This document shows positions 24,764 through 32,665 of a DNA stretch of 64,000 bases, piece by piece. Below the pieces are notes generated by a model that saw only the letters and a program-made list of their open reading frames with translations, ran no database searches and had not been told where the DNA came from. The DNA comes from Hominenteromicrobium sp900549945. Lineage in GTDB: Bacteria; Bacillota; Clostridia; Oscillospirales; Acutalibacteraceae. Position 1 is the first letter of the stretch. Each line of letters begins with the position of its first letter. Location of the stretch: positions 37,884-101,883 of the forward strand of contig CABRNK010000006.1 of assembly GCA_902472305.1 (NCBI GenBank), given 5' to 3'. Both the position numbers and the translations under genes were made by a program.

Positions 24764-25102
24764 ATGACGATGAATAAGCTGAAATGTAGCGTGGAAACCT
24801 GCCGCCACAATCACAACGACCTGTGCAGCCTGCAGAAGATTCAGGTGGACGGCCCGGCCGCGATGGAGAGCCGCGAAACCTGCTGCGGCTCCTATGCGGA
24901 GCGCGCGAAGTCCGCGAAGAACGAAGCCTCCTGCGGGTGCTCCTCGGCGAGCGAGCGCACGGACATTCATTGCAGTGCGGAGCGCTGCACGTACAACGAA
25001 GGCAAAAAATGCCGTGCGGAGCAGGTGAACGTCGGCTGCTGCTGTTCGGCCCCGTGTGTGGTCAGCGAGACGGAGTGCTGCACCTTCATGCCGCGCGCAT
25101 AA
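24764..25102 (+). CDS. Cysteine-rich protein with two DUF1540 repeats
   Basis: 112 residues with 19 cysteines. Two DUF1540-like units start at LKCSVETCRHNHNDLCSLQKIQV and IHCSAERCTYNEGKKCRAEQVNV; each ends in a Cys pair followed by a CC/TF motif. Metal binding (zinc or iron) is expected from the cysteine pattern; function is unknown. Such proteins are common in spore-forming Clostridia. ATG 24764 follows GGAAAGGA; ATG 24770 is possible. Hairpins CGCTTTGC/GCAAAGCG (24675-24702) and CCGCAG/CTGCGG lie in its leader. Confidence 0.8.
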   Translation: MTMNKLKCSVETCRHNHNDLCSLQKIQVDGPAAMESRETCCGSYAERAKSAKNEASCGCSSASERTDIHCSAERCTYNEGKKCRAEQVNVGCCCSAPCVVSETECCTFMPRA

Positions 25103-25126
25103 AACAGAATTTTTCCAGAGAAACGG

Positions 25127-25161
25127 GCGGCACGGCTTTCGGCTGTGCCGCTCTTTTATTT
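25127..25161 (+). terminator. Terminator after the DUF1540 gene
   Basis: GCGGCAC (25127-25133) pairs with GTGCCGC (25145-25151), then TCTTTTATTT. Confidence 0.8.
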
Positions 25162-25188
25162 GTGTTTTTACAGAAAATCTGGTATACT
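25160..25188 (+). promoter_or_regulatory. Predicted promoter for the 25228 gene
   Basis: TTGTGT at 25160-25165, a 17-bp spacer, TATACT at 25183-25188. It begins within the T-tract of the preceding terminator. Confidence 0.6.
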
Positions 25189-25227
25189 GGTGTGCGGAAA
25201 ACAGCTTGCGGCAAAGGGGGAGAGGCG

Positions 25228-25968
25228 ATGGATCAGGCGCGTTTTTTGGCGGAGCGGGAAGCGGCGCTCAGGCGGACAAGAGGCGGGCAGGGCATCGGCA
25301 CGCTCGCGGAAAAGGCGCTGCATGCGGCCTTAAAGGCATACTATGAGCCGGACGCCGAGAGCCGGGAGATCGCGCTCGGCGGCTTCGTGGCGGACATCGT
25401 CGGCGAGGAGGGGATCATTGAGATCCAGACGCGCGGCTTCGACCGGCTGCGCGGCAAGCTCGAGGTCTTTCTGGAAGCGGCGCGCGTCACGGTGGTGTAC
25501 CCGGTCGCGGTGCGGCGGCAGCTCTCTTGGATCGACCCGGAGACCGGCGCGGTCTCGCCGCCGCGCGGGAGCACGAAAAAGGGCGTTCCGTTCGACGCGC
25601 TGCCGGAGCTCTACAAAATCAAGCCTCTGCTCCCCCACCCGAATTTCCGGCTGCGCCTCGCGCTTTTGGCGCTGACCGATTACAAATACCTCGACGGCTA
25701 CGGGCCGCAGCGAAAGATGCGCGCGACGCGCGGCGAACGCGTGCCGGAGGCGCTGCTCGGGCAGATCGACTGCGTGGCCCCGGCCGATTACCTCGCCCTG
25801 CTGCCGGCGGATCTGCCGGCGCCGTTCACGGCGGAGCAGCTTGCGAAGGCCGTGCGCCGCCCAGTGAATCAGGCGCGTGCCGGCGTAAACGTGCTGTGTG
25901 CACTCGGTGCGCTCGAGCGCGCGGGTAAATCGGGGCACGCTTATCTGTATAATCGTAAAATTTTATAA
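25228..25968 (+). CDS. Conserved-looking protein, possible PD-(D/E)xK nuclease fold with C-terminal winged helix
   Basis: 246 residues, not recognised as a named family. The N-terminal half has the pattern FVADIVGEEGIIEIQTRGFDRLRGKLEVFL, where D-V, then E-x-Q, resembles the D...(D/E)xK core of restriction-endonuclease-like folds with Gln in place of Lys. An upstream helix with E (LAEKALHAALKAYYEPD) could supply the first acidic residue. The C-terminal 60 residues (FTAEQLAKAVRRPVNQARAGVNVLCALGALERAGKSGHAYLYNR) look like a winged helix. Start ATG 25228 after GGGGGAGAGG. It is monocistronic. Confidence 0.65.
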   Translation: MDQARFLAEREAALRRTRGGQGIGTLAEKALHAALKAYYEPDAESREIALGGFVADIVGEEGIIEIQTRGFDRLRGKLEVFLEAARVTVVYPVAVRRQLSWIDPETGAVSPPRGSTKKGVPFDALPELYKIKPLLPHPNFRLRLALLALTDYKYLDGYGPQRKMRATRGERVPEALLGQIDCVAPADYLALLPADLPAPFTAEQLAKAVRRPVNQARAGVNVLCALGALERAGKSGHAYLYNRKIL

Positions 25969-25984
25969 AATTTCCTTTTTTGTA

Positions 25985-26013
25985 TTGATTTTTGTGTAAA
26001 TATATGCTATTCT
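25985..26013 (+). promoter_or_regulatory. Predicted promoter for the 26067 gene
   Basis: TTGATT at 25985-25990, a 17-bp spacer, TATTCT at 26008-26013 with an extended TGC. Confidence 0.6.
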
Positions 26014-26066
26014 ATACCGATATGTATTTGGCATGCAAAATCCAATGAAAGAAAGGAGAAGAAAAA

Positions 26067-26606
26067 ATGACAATACGCGAAGAAGCGGATCAGCTTCTGT
26101 ACGCCTGCGGCCTGCTCGATGTGCTCGGGCGGTACGGAGAGCCGGTTGTTACCGGGAGCTGCGCCATGGACATGATGGCGTGGCGCGATCTCGATCTCTA
26201 CATCGTCGGGAATGATACGGTATCTGCGCAGTGGTTCGCGCTTCAGCAGGCGGTCTGCGATGCGTTGCAGCCGGTGAAGGCAGAGCTGCTGCACGAGCAC
26301 GGAAAGCTGTTTTTGGGGCTCGAAACGGAAGTGACCGGAACGCGCTGGAACGTGGACATCTGGGCAAAAGACCGCGCGGCCGCAGAGGCCTCCCTTGCCT
26401 ACTGCGCATACGTCCGGCAGCGCGCCGAGGCGGACCCCGCGGTGTGCGAGGCGATCCTCTCGATCAAAAGCGGACTGATCGAACGAAAGATGTACGGGCT
26501 CGGCAAATCCCCGGCCCGCCACTACCACAGCGACGAAATCTACACCGCCGTGCTCGAAGAAGGCGTTCGCACAGTAGAAGCGCTTCTGGAAAAATATCCG
26601 AAATAA
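26067..26606 (+). CDS. Nucleotidyltransferase-like protein
   Basis: 179 residues. VVTGSCAMDMMAWRDLDLYIVG resembles the G-S...D-x-D motif of the polymerase-beta nucleotidyltransferase superfamily (residues about 28-48). A third acidic position may be the D in RWNVDIWAKD, so the superfamily signature looks complete. The remainder is helical. Substrate unknown: antibiotic- or toxin-type adenylyltransferases are possible, but no antitoxin partner is adjacent. Start ATG 26067 after AAAGGAG. Confidence 0.65.
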   Translation: MTIREEADQLLYACGLLDVLGRYGEPVVTGSCAMDMMAWRDLDLYIVGNDTVSAQWFALQQAVCDALQPVKAELLHEHGKLFLGLETEVTGTRWNVDIWAKDRAAAEASLAYCAYVRQRAEADPAVCEAILSIKSGLIERKMYGLGKSPARHYHSDEIYTAVLEEGVRTVEALLEKYPK

Positions 26607-26610
26607 GGGA

Positions 26611-26647
26611 AAAGCCATCGTTCAGACAAACGGTGGCTTTCTTTTTT
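26611..26647 (+). terminator. Terminator after the nucleotidyltransferase-like gene
   Basis: AAAGCCATCGTT (26611-26622) pairs with AACGGTGGCTTT (26629-26640) with one G-U pair, then C and six T. Confidence 0.85.
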
Positions 26648-26721
26648 GCGTTTTGCTCTACTGTCGGTGGAATCGTCTGACGCTGTGGAGCGAGATCCAT
26701 AACAAAAGGACTGCGTTTTGA

Positions 26722-26892
26722 ATGCGGCGTGAGGATGTGGTAGACAATCATAGGCGTAAGGCTGTAATGTGCAGCGGATCTCATAACCAGTTTTCAAATA
26801 GTGTGAAATCGAACATGGGAAGATGTGGCATAATCGGAAAACTTGCGGAATTAGAATCAGATAAAATGAGAGAAACAAGGAATAAGAAGTGA
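26722..26892 (+). CDS. Possible small protein in an AT-rich gap
   Basis: A 56-codon frame starting MRREDVVDNHRRKAVM and ending KLAELESDKMRETRNKK, with AAAAGGA about 11 bp upstream. It lies in the 480-bp gap 26607-27088, which is much more AT-rich than its surroundings. The residue mix looks plausible for a protein, but no family is recognised. It could be the remnant of a foreign gene. Apart from this, the gap holds the terminator at 26611 and the promoter at 27007. Confidence 0.25.
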   Translation: MRREDVVDNHRRKAVMCSGSHNQFSNSVKSNMGRCGIIGKLAELESDKMRETRNKK

Positions 26893-27006
26893 TATCGGTA
26901 TCTTTCTGAAAAAGAAAATCAGAGACAAATTTGTAAAATAAGAATAATACAATAAGATATGCACTTGAAAATCAAAAAAATATTTGAAAATATCCTTAAA
27001 AACATA

Positions 27007-27052
27007 TTGACATAAGAAAAGTTATTAGGTATAATGCAATCATAGATTATGA
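27007..27052 (+). promoter_or_regulatory. Consensus promoter of the GH172 sugar operon with candidate operator
   Basis: TTGACA at 27007-27012, a 17-bp spacer, TATAAT at 27030-27035: a perfect match. A short inverted repeat TCATA-GAT-TATGA (27040-27052) lies exactly where transcription should start. It could be the operator for the LacI-family protein at the end of the locus; that link is inference. Confidence 0.8.
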
Positions 27053-27088
27053 CATCGATGCCACTAAATGAAAAGGAAGAGGATAGAA

Positions 27089-28171
27089 ATGTATTGTGGA
27101 ATGTCAAATCACATTGGGAATCTGCATCTGCTGTCCGACGCGGTGACACGCTCGATCAGCCCGGAGAACTATAAGGGCGGGAAAGGGTGCGGCGGTATGT
27201 GTGAACTGGAGGATGGTACGGCGAAATCCGCCGCGCGCGACCTCGGAAAGGGCTGGAAGGTGAATCCGTTCGTCCGTATCGCGGCCGGAGAGACCTTTGA
27301 AATTGCTGATATCGCGGGACCGGGTGCGCTCCAGCATATCTGGATGACGCCGACTGGGAAATGGAGAAACACCATCATCAGGTTTTACTGGGATGATCAG
27401 GCGGAGCCGTCAGTAGAGTGCCCTGTGGGAGATTTCTTTTGCAGCGGCTGGCAGGAGTATTTTCAGATTTCCACGCTGGCTGTGTGTGTGAATCCAGGCA
27501 GCGCGTTCAACTGCTATTGGACGATGCCATTTAGAAAGAGATGCCGGATCACGCTGGAAAACCGAGCGGAGGAAGAGGTCGTCTATTATTATCAGATCGA
27601 TTATGCGCTGGGAGAGGTTCCGGACGAGGCCGCGTATTTTCACGCGCAGTTCCGCCGTGTGAATCCGCTGCCCTATAAGGAGGTCTACACGATTCTGGAC
27701 GGCGTGCAGGGAAAGGGCCACTACGTCGGCACTTATCTGGCTTGGGGTGTCAACAACACCGGCTGGTGGGGTGAGGGCGAAATCAAATTTTATATGGACG
27801 GCGACCGCGAATACCCGACAATCTGCGGCACCGGAACAGAGGATTACTTCTGCGGCTCCTACAACTTCGAGGATCCGCATACGCACAGACGGTACGTGGA
27901 CTTCACAACACCCTACGGCGGCTTCTATGCAGTCCGGCAGGATGAGCTCTATAAGAGCCAGAAGCGTTTTGGGCTGTATCGGTTCCACATCACGGATCCG
28001 ATCCGCTTTGAGAGTGACCTCAAGGTGACGATTCAGGCACTTGGCTGGCGGGAGGGCGGAAGATATCTTCCGATGCAGGATGATATTTCGTCGGTGGCGT
28101 TCTGGTATCAGACTTTGCCTGCGGCGGCATTTCCAAAGCTGAAGAGCAAGGACGAGCTGGAAATTATCTGA
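27089..28171 (+). CDS. GH172 (DUF2961) glycoside hydrolase
   Basis: 360 residues, no signal peptide, so cytosolic. The family motif GTGTEDYFCGSYNF is present, with the acid E near residue 251. A second acidic cluster, GWWGEGEIKFYMDGD, has E229 and E231. GH172 members characterised so far are difructose-anhydride synthase/hydrolases (alpha-D-fructofuranosidases) and exo-alpha-D-arabinofuranosidases, and they act as trimers or multiples. Start ATG 27089 fits GGAAGAGGATAG; ATG 27068 lies upstream of that site. First gene of a sugar operon with a kinase and isomerase, which makes a furanoside substrate likely. Confidence 0.88.
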   Translation: MYCGMSNHIGNLHLLSDAVTRSISPENYKGGKGCGGMCELEDGTAKSAARDLGKGWKVNPFVRIAAGETFEIADIAGPGALQHIWMTPTGKWRNTIIRFYWDDQAEPSVECPVGDFFCSGWQEYFQISTLAVCVNPGSAFNCYWTMPFRKRCRITLENRAEEEVVYYYQIDYALGEVPDEAAYFHAQFRRVNPLPYKEVYTILDGVQGKGHYVGTYLAWGVNNTGWWGEGEIKFYMDGDREYPTICGTGTEDYFCGSYNFEDPHTHRRYVDFTTPYGGFYAVRQDELYKSQKRFGLYRFHITDPIRFESDLKVTIQALGWREGGRYLPMQDDISSVAFWYQTLPAAAFPKLKSKDELEII

Positions 28172-28186
28172 CGGAAAGGCGTGGGT

Positions 28187-29203
28187 ATGCGGAAAATGAG
28201 GTATAAGCCAAAAATTCTGGTTGTCGGCAGCTTTGTAAAGGATCTGATCATTTCAAGCCATCGTTTTCCGGATCAGGGTGAAACGGTTCTCGGGTACGGA
28301 TTTCAAACCGCTTCGGGCGGCAAGGGAGCCAATCAGGCGATTCAGGCTGCCCGGCTCGGTGCAAGCGTCACCATGGTGGGCAAGGTCGGCGACGACGCCT
28401 TCGGAAAGGATCTGGTAGAATCCTGCGTACAGAATGGAATCGATTGCAGCAGGGTTATGGTGGACCGTCTGCAGCCCTCCTCCGTGGGTAATGTGCAGCT
28501 TCAGGTAGATGAAAACGGAAAAACACAGAACCGGATCATCGTGGTTCCGGGCGCCAATATGACGATTACGACGGAAGAGATCAGTTTTTTGCAGGAGGAA
28601 ATCGGGCGGTATGACATGGTTCTGCTCCAGCTGGAGATCCCTATGCAGGTGAATGAGGCGGTCGTGCGGTATGCGCACGAACAGGGCGTGCCGGTTATGC
28701 TGAATTCTGCACCCGCCGATACGGTCAGCCAGGAGATGCTTGCAAAGCTCGATTATATTTCCCCGAATGAATATGAAGCGGCAGAACTCACAGGAATTAC
28801 GATTCGAAGAAATGGGAAAGACGTACATATAGAGGATGTAAAGGATGTTATCGAATGCCTGCTGAAGCAGGGTGTGAAAAATGTCCTGATCACCTTGGGC
28901 ACCGCCGGTGCGGCATTCGGCAACGAACGCGAATTTTACCTGATCCCGACGCTTGATGACATAGCTGCGGTCGATCCCACCGGGGCGGGCGATTCGTTTG
29001 TCGGCGCGTTTTCTACTTTTGTGTCGATGGGCATCGATTATAAAACGGCGGTACGAATGTCCAATTATGTGGGATCGCTCACAGTTTCTGCGATGGGTGC
29101 GCAGCCGTCGCTGCCCACACTGGAACAGGTACAGGCGCTGATCCGGGAACGTGGGGAAATGGAGCTGCTGCTCCCCGAAGAGGACGGCAGCAGATGCGGA
29201 TGA
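28187..29203 (+). CDS. Ribokinase-family (PfkB) sugar kinase
   Basis: 338 residues. It has the N-terminal GSFVKDLIISSHRFPDQGETVLG, the sugar-binding GGKGANQAIQAARLGASVTMVGKVGDDAFG, and the ATP/anion-hole motif DPTGAGDSFVGAF with the catalytic Asp. These are classic RbsK signatures. Placement between a GH172 hydrolase and an arabinose-5-phosphate-isomerase-like protein suggests it phosphorylates the released pentose (D-arabinose or D-ribose) at O5; fructose is a lesser alternative. Start ATG 28187 fits GGAAAGG; GTG 28181 is too close to it. About 25 residues longer than RbsK at the C-terminus. Confidence 0.9.
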   Translation: MRKMRYKPKILVVGSFVKDLIISSHRFPDQGETVLGYGFQTASGGKGANQAIQAARLGASVTMVGKVGDDAFGKDLVESCVQNGIDCSRVMVDRLQPSSVGNVQLQVDENGKTQNRIIVVPGANMTITTEEISFLQEEIGRYDMVLLQLEIPMQVNEAVVRYAHEQGVPVMLNSAPADTVSQEMLAKLDYISPNEYEAAELTGITIRRNGKDVHIEDVKDVIECLLKQGVKNVLITLGTAGAAFGNEREFYLIPTLDDIAAVDPTGAGDSFVGAFSTFVSMGIDYKTAVRMSNYVGSLTVSAMGAQPSLPTLEQVQALIRERGEMELLLPEEDGSRCG

Positions 29204-29226
29204 ATTTTTGGGGGAGGTGAAGATGT

Positions 29227-29859
29227 ATGCAGCAATGGGATCTCGATGCACTTGCGATATTTGATGAAATGGCGGTCGCCGAGGTGGAAGGCTTTCTCGG
29301 CACAATCGACAACGCAGCGTATATTCAGGCGGCGGAGCTTATTTTGAAAGCGCAGGCTGCGGGCAACCGCGTGCACATCACCGGAATAGGAAAACCCGGG
29401 CATGTTTCCACATACGGTGCCTCGCTGCTGTCCTCTACGGGCACGCCAACCTATTTCCTGCACGGGACAGAAGCTGTGCACGGCTCCTGCGGACAGCTTG
29501 TGGCAGGCGACGTGGTGATCGCCATATCCAACAGCGGAGAAACGGCAGAGCTGAAATCCACAGTGGAGGCTGTGAAAAGCAACGGCTGTTCAATTATTGC
29601 CGTCACTGGAAATCCCGGCTCGTGGTTGGCTTCTCAGGCGGCGGTTCACCTGTACGCCGGTGTTCCGGCTGAAGGTGACCCCCTGAACAGGGCGCCGCGC
29701 ATTTCGATTCTCGCGGAGAATCTTGTTATCCAGCGGCTCAGCCTGCTTTTGCAGACCTACAGGAAGCTGGATCCGGTTCAGTATGTCAAATGGCATCCGG
29801 GCGGTGCGCTCGGAAGACTGAGGGGAGGTGAAGCACAGGCGGCAGAGGCAGAAGGGTGA
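29227..29859 (+). CDS. SIS-domain sugar-phosphate isomerase, KpsF/KdsD-like, lacking CBS domains
   Basis: 210 residues, a single SIS domain. It has TGIGKPGH, AVHGSCGQL, AISNSGETAELKSTV and WHPGGALGR. From memory, the E. coli KdsD active-site residues are K59, H88, E111 and H193; here K56, H85, E108 and H190 occupy the same motifs at a constant offset of three. KdsD-type enzymes interconvert D-arabinose 5-phosphate and D-ribulose 5-phosphate. The C-terminal CBS pair of KdsD is missing, as in short KpsF-like proteins. Strong GGAGG upstream. No Kdo genes lie nearby, so a catabolic role is inferred. Confidence 0.85.
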   Translation: MQQWDLDALAIFDEMAVAEVEGFLGTIDNAAYIQAAELILKAQAAGNRVHITGIGKPGHVSTYGASLLSSTGTPTYFLHGTEAVHGSCGQLVAGDVVIAISNSGETAELKSTVEAVKSNGCSIIAVTGNPGSWLASQAAVHLYAGVPAEGDPLNRAPRISILAENLVIQRLSLLLQTYRKLDPVQYVKWHPGGALGRLRGGEAQAAEAEG

Positions 29860-29940
29860 GCGCCGGCCAAAAGGGAGCGCGGCCCTTAAAAAACAGGAGA
29901 AAACGGAACCTATATCATTAATTTTGAGGAGTGCATATTC

Positions 29941-31635
29941 ATGAATAGAAGACCAAACGCTTCAGAAAAAGCGAATCCTTCGGTTCGGCGCAGACAGCCG
30001 CGGTTCTTTCTGGTTTGCCTGATGTGCGTGGCGGGCATGCTGCTTTCGGCTTGTTCTCCGGCCGGCGCCGGTTCGGATGCTTCCACATCGGATAGCACTG
30101 GCGTGTCGGTCGATTCGGCTTCGGAATCCGGCGTGGATGCTGGGGGCGATACGGAGGCCACCGAAACGATTACATACTGGGTACCGCTGCATTCCAATGC
30201 AGCGCAGGTGCTTACGACTTGGAACGACAACGAGGTATTTCAGGAGCTGGAGAAGCGCACAGGTGTGCACGTGGAATTCATCCATCCGCCTGTAGGGCAG
30301 GAGCTTGAAAAGTACAATCTGATGGTCGCCTCCCGTGATCTGCCGGATATCATCAGCTATGAGTATCCGAGCGGTGCGGACAGCGCGATTCAGGAGAATA
30401 TCGTTCGCCCGCTGGATGACCTGATGGAGTACAACCCCAACCTGCAGGCGCTGATGGACAGCGACCCGGAAATCCGCAAGCAGATGACCACGAACAACGG
30501 CCACATTTGGGGCTGGGGCCAGTATAATCTGCAGGAGAATCAGGGCGATGAGGGGCAGTATTCGATCGCGCCGTGGGCCGGCCCGGCTGTGCGTGCGGAT
30601 TGGCTGGAGGAGTTGGGCATGGAAATGCCCGAAACCATCGACGACTGGCATGAAATGCTCGTGGCCTTCCGGGATGAGATGGGTGCGGACGTCCCTCTGA
30701 TTCTGCCGAAAACAGGCAGATCCGGCAACTCGATCTTTGTGAGCGCCTTCGGCGTCGGCTCCGAATTTTACCGCGTGAACGACGTCGTGCAGTACGGCCC
30801 GATTCAGGAGGGCTTTAAGGAATACCTCACCCTGATGAACCAGTGGTACAGTGAGGGCCTGCTGGACCCGGACTTTGCCGCAACGTCCTCCGACAGCAAC
30901 TTCTATGCGGAATACCTGACGACTGGCCGCGCCGGCGCGACGACAGAGACCTATCAGGATATCGTTCCGCTGTACAACTCGCTCTTTGAAAACGACGAGG
31001 GCAGTATCACGGCGGTTCCGTATCCCGTGCTGAATGAAGGCGACGAGCTGCACCTCGGCTCGGTGTCCCCTGTAGTGGAGACCGGAAACGGCCGCCGAGA
31101 TTACCTGACGACTGCCGTTTCGGATGACCGCCTCGAGGCGATCTGCCGCTGGCGCGACAGCTGGTATACAGATGAATCCACAATGCTGTTCAATTATGGC
31201 ATCGAGGGCAGAAGCTACAATATGGTGGATGGCAAGCCGGAATTCACCGAGCTGATCACCGATAATCCCGACGGTCTGGACTATGCCGTGGCCTCGTGGA
31301 AATACAAGCTCTTCTGCGGCCCGTATATTTACAACGCGTTTGCAATGCCCGATGCACAGATCGAAGCCAGCTGGGCTTCCATCAGCACGTGGCTTTCGAA
31401 CAACGACCGTGCGGAGCAGATGCCGCCCTGCGCAGTGCCTGTGGAGCATGCGACCGAGTACAGCTCCATTATGACGGAAGTAAACACCTATCTGGATCAG
31501 ATGGTGCTCAAGTTTATCATGGGCACAGAATCCCTCGATAATTTCGATGCGTTTGTAGACGAGATGAAGAATCTGGGAATTGAGCAGGCGATCGAGTACC
31601 AGCAGATGGGCCTCGACCTGTACAACAGCCACTGA
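29941..31635 (+). CDS. Sugar ABC transporter substrate-binding lipoprotein
   Basis: 564 residues. A lipoprotein signal (hydrophobic FLVCLMCVAGMLLSAC with lipobox LSAC) is followed by a Ser/Thr/Gly/Asp-rich linker. The mature part is a large extracellular solute-binding domain of the long LplA/YtcQ type (ITYWVPLHSNAA, DLPDIISYEYPSG, GRAGATTETYQDIVPLYN). It should capture the oligosaccharide handled by the cytosolic GH172 enzyme. GAGGAG lies upstream of ATG 29941. A stable hairpin separates it from the permease genes. Confidence 0.92.
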   Translation: MNRRPNASEKANPSVRRRQPRFFLVCLMCVAGMLLSACSPAGAGSDASTSDSTGVSVDSASESGVDAGGDTEATETITYWVPLHSNAAQVLTTWNDNEVFQELEKRTGVHVEFIHPPVGQELEKYNLMVASRDLPDIISYEYPSGADSAIQENIVRPLDDLMEYNPNLQALMDSDPEIRKQMTTNNGHIWGWGQYNLQENQGDEGQYSIAPWAGPAVRADWLEELGMEMPETIDDWHEMLVAFRDEMGADVPLILPKTGRSGNSIFVSAFGVGSEFYRVNDVVQYGPIQEGFKEYLTLMNQWYSEGLLDPDFAATSSDSNFYAEYLTTGRAGATTETYQDIVPLYNSLFENDEGSITAVPYPVLNEGDELHLGSVSPVVETGNGRRDYLTTAVSDDRLEAICRWRDSWYTDESTMLFNYGIEGRSYNMVDGKPEFTELITDNPDGLDYAVASWKYKLFCGPYIYNAFAMPDAQIEASWASISTWLSNNDRAEQMPPCAVPVEHATEYSSIMTEVNTYLDQMVLKFIMGTESLDNFDAFVDEMKNLGIEQAIEYQQMGLDLYNSH

Positions 31636-31670
31636 GTTTAAACACGAAATTCAAGAGAGCTGCGCGGAGG

Positions 31671-31696
31671 GCCGCCACACGCCGCTGTGTGGCGGC
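31671..31696 (+). other. Stem-loop between binding-protein and permease genes
   Basis: Perfect 10-bp GC-rich stem GCCGCCACAC/GTGTGGCGGC with a 6-nt loop, followed only by TTTCGTG. In many ABC operons such hairpins protect the upstream binding-protein mRNA or partly terminate, giving more binding protein than permease. Confidence 0.7.
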
Positions 31697-31735
31697 TTTC
31701 GTGTCACAGTGACTTATGTCGGAGGAGATGAGAGG

Positions 31736-32653
31736 ATGAAATCCGGGTTTCTGGTGCGCCTGCGGCGTGATATGGGCCGAAATTGGGCGCTGTACCTGCT
31801 GGCCATTCCAATGGTTCTGTTTTATATCATATTTTGCTATGGACCGATCTACGGGCAGATCATTGCCTTTAAGGATTTTTCACCGGCCCTTGGCATTATG
31901 GACAGCCCTTGGGTGGGGCTGAAGCATTTCGAGGCATTTTTCGACAGCCGTACCTGCTGGGAGCTGATCCGCAACACCTTTATGATCAACCTCTACGCGC
32001 TGATTTTTGGCCTGCCGGCACCGATTATTTTTGCTCTGCTGCTCAATGAGGTGCGCAGCCCTTTGTACAAGCGCACGATTCAGACAGTTTCGTATCTGCC
32101 GTATTTCATTTCACTCGTCGTGGCTTGTGGCATGATTTTGGAATTTACCCGGCAGGACGGCATTATTAACGATCTTATTGCCCTGTTCGGAGGGAAAAGG
32201 GTCTCCTTTATGCTGGACCCGGAGTGGTTCTGGCCGATTTACACGATTACTGATATATGGCAGGGGCTCGGCTGGGGCAGCATCATTTATATCGCTGCAA
32301 TCACGAATATCGACCAAGGGCTGTATGAGGCGGCGACGATTGACGGTGCCGGGAGGTGGCGGAAGATATGGCACATCACGCTGCCGGGTATCCGGGAGAC
32401 GATCGCGATCGTATATATCATGAAGATTGGTCAAATGATGAGCCTTGGCTTTGAAAAAATCATTCTGCTCTATAACGGCATGACCTATGAAACAGCCGAT
32501 GTGATTTCCAGCTATGTTTATCGGATGGGCCTGATGCAGATGAACTACAGCTACAGCTCTGCGGTTGGCCTGCTCAATTCTGTTGTCAATCTGGTGCTTC
32601 TTGTCATTGCGAACAAGGTATCTAAGCGTCTGTTTGACACCAGCATGTGGTGA
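31736..32653 (+). CDS. Sugar ABC transporter permease (LplB/YtcO type)
   Basis: 305 residues with about six membrane segments. The cytoplasmic EAA loop is visible as YEAATIDGAGRWRKIWHITLPGI, which docks with the ATPase. Start ATG 31736 follows GGAGGAG by 8 bp; the frame opens upstream inside the binding-protein gene. Pairs with the next permease. No ATPase gene is in the locus, so a shared MsmK-like ATPase encoded elsewhere is expected. Confidence 0.94.
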   Translation: MKSGFLVRLRRDMGRNWALYLLAIPMVLFYIIFCYGPIYGQIIAFKDFSPALGIMDSPWVGLKHFEAFFDSRTCWELIRNTFMINLYALIFGLPAPIIFALLLNEVRSPLYKRTIQTVSYLPYFISLVVACGMILEFTRQDGIINDLIALFGGKRVSFMLDPEWFWPIYTITDIWQGLGWGSIIYIAAITNIDQGLYEAATIDGAGRWRKIWHITLPGIRETIAIVYIMKIGQMMSLGFEKIILLYNGMTYETADVISSYVYRMGLMQMNYSYSSAVGLLNSVVNLVLLVIANKVSKRLFDTSMW

Positions 32654-32665
32654 GGGGGGGCGTCT

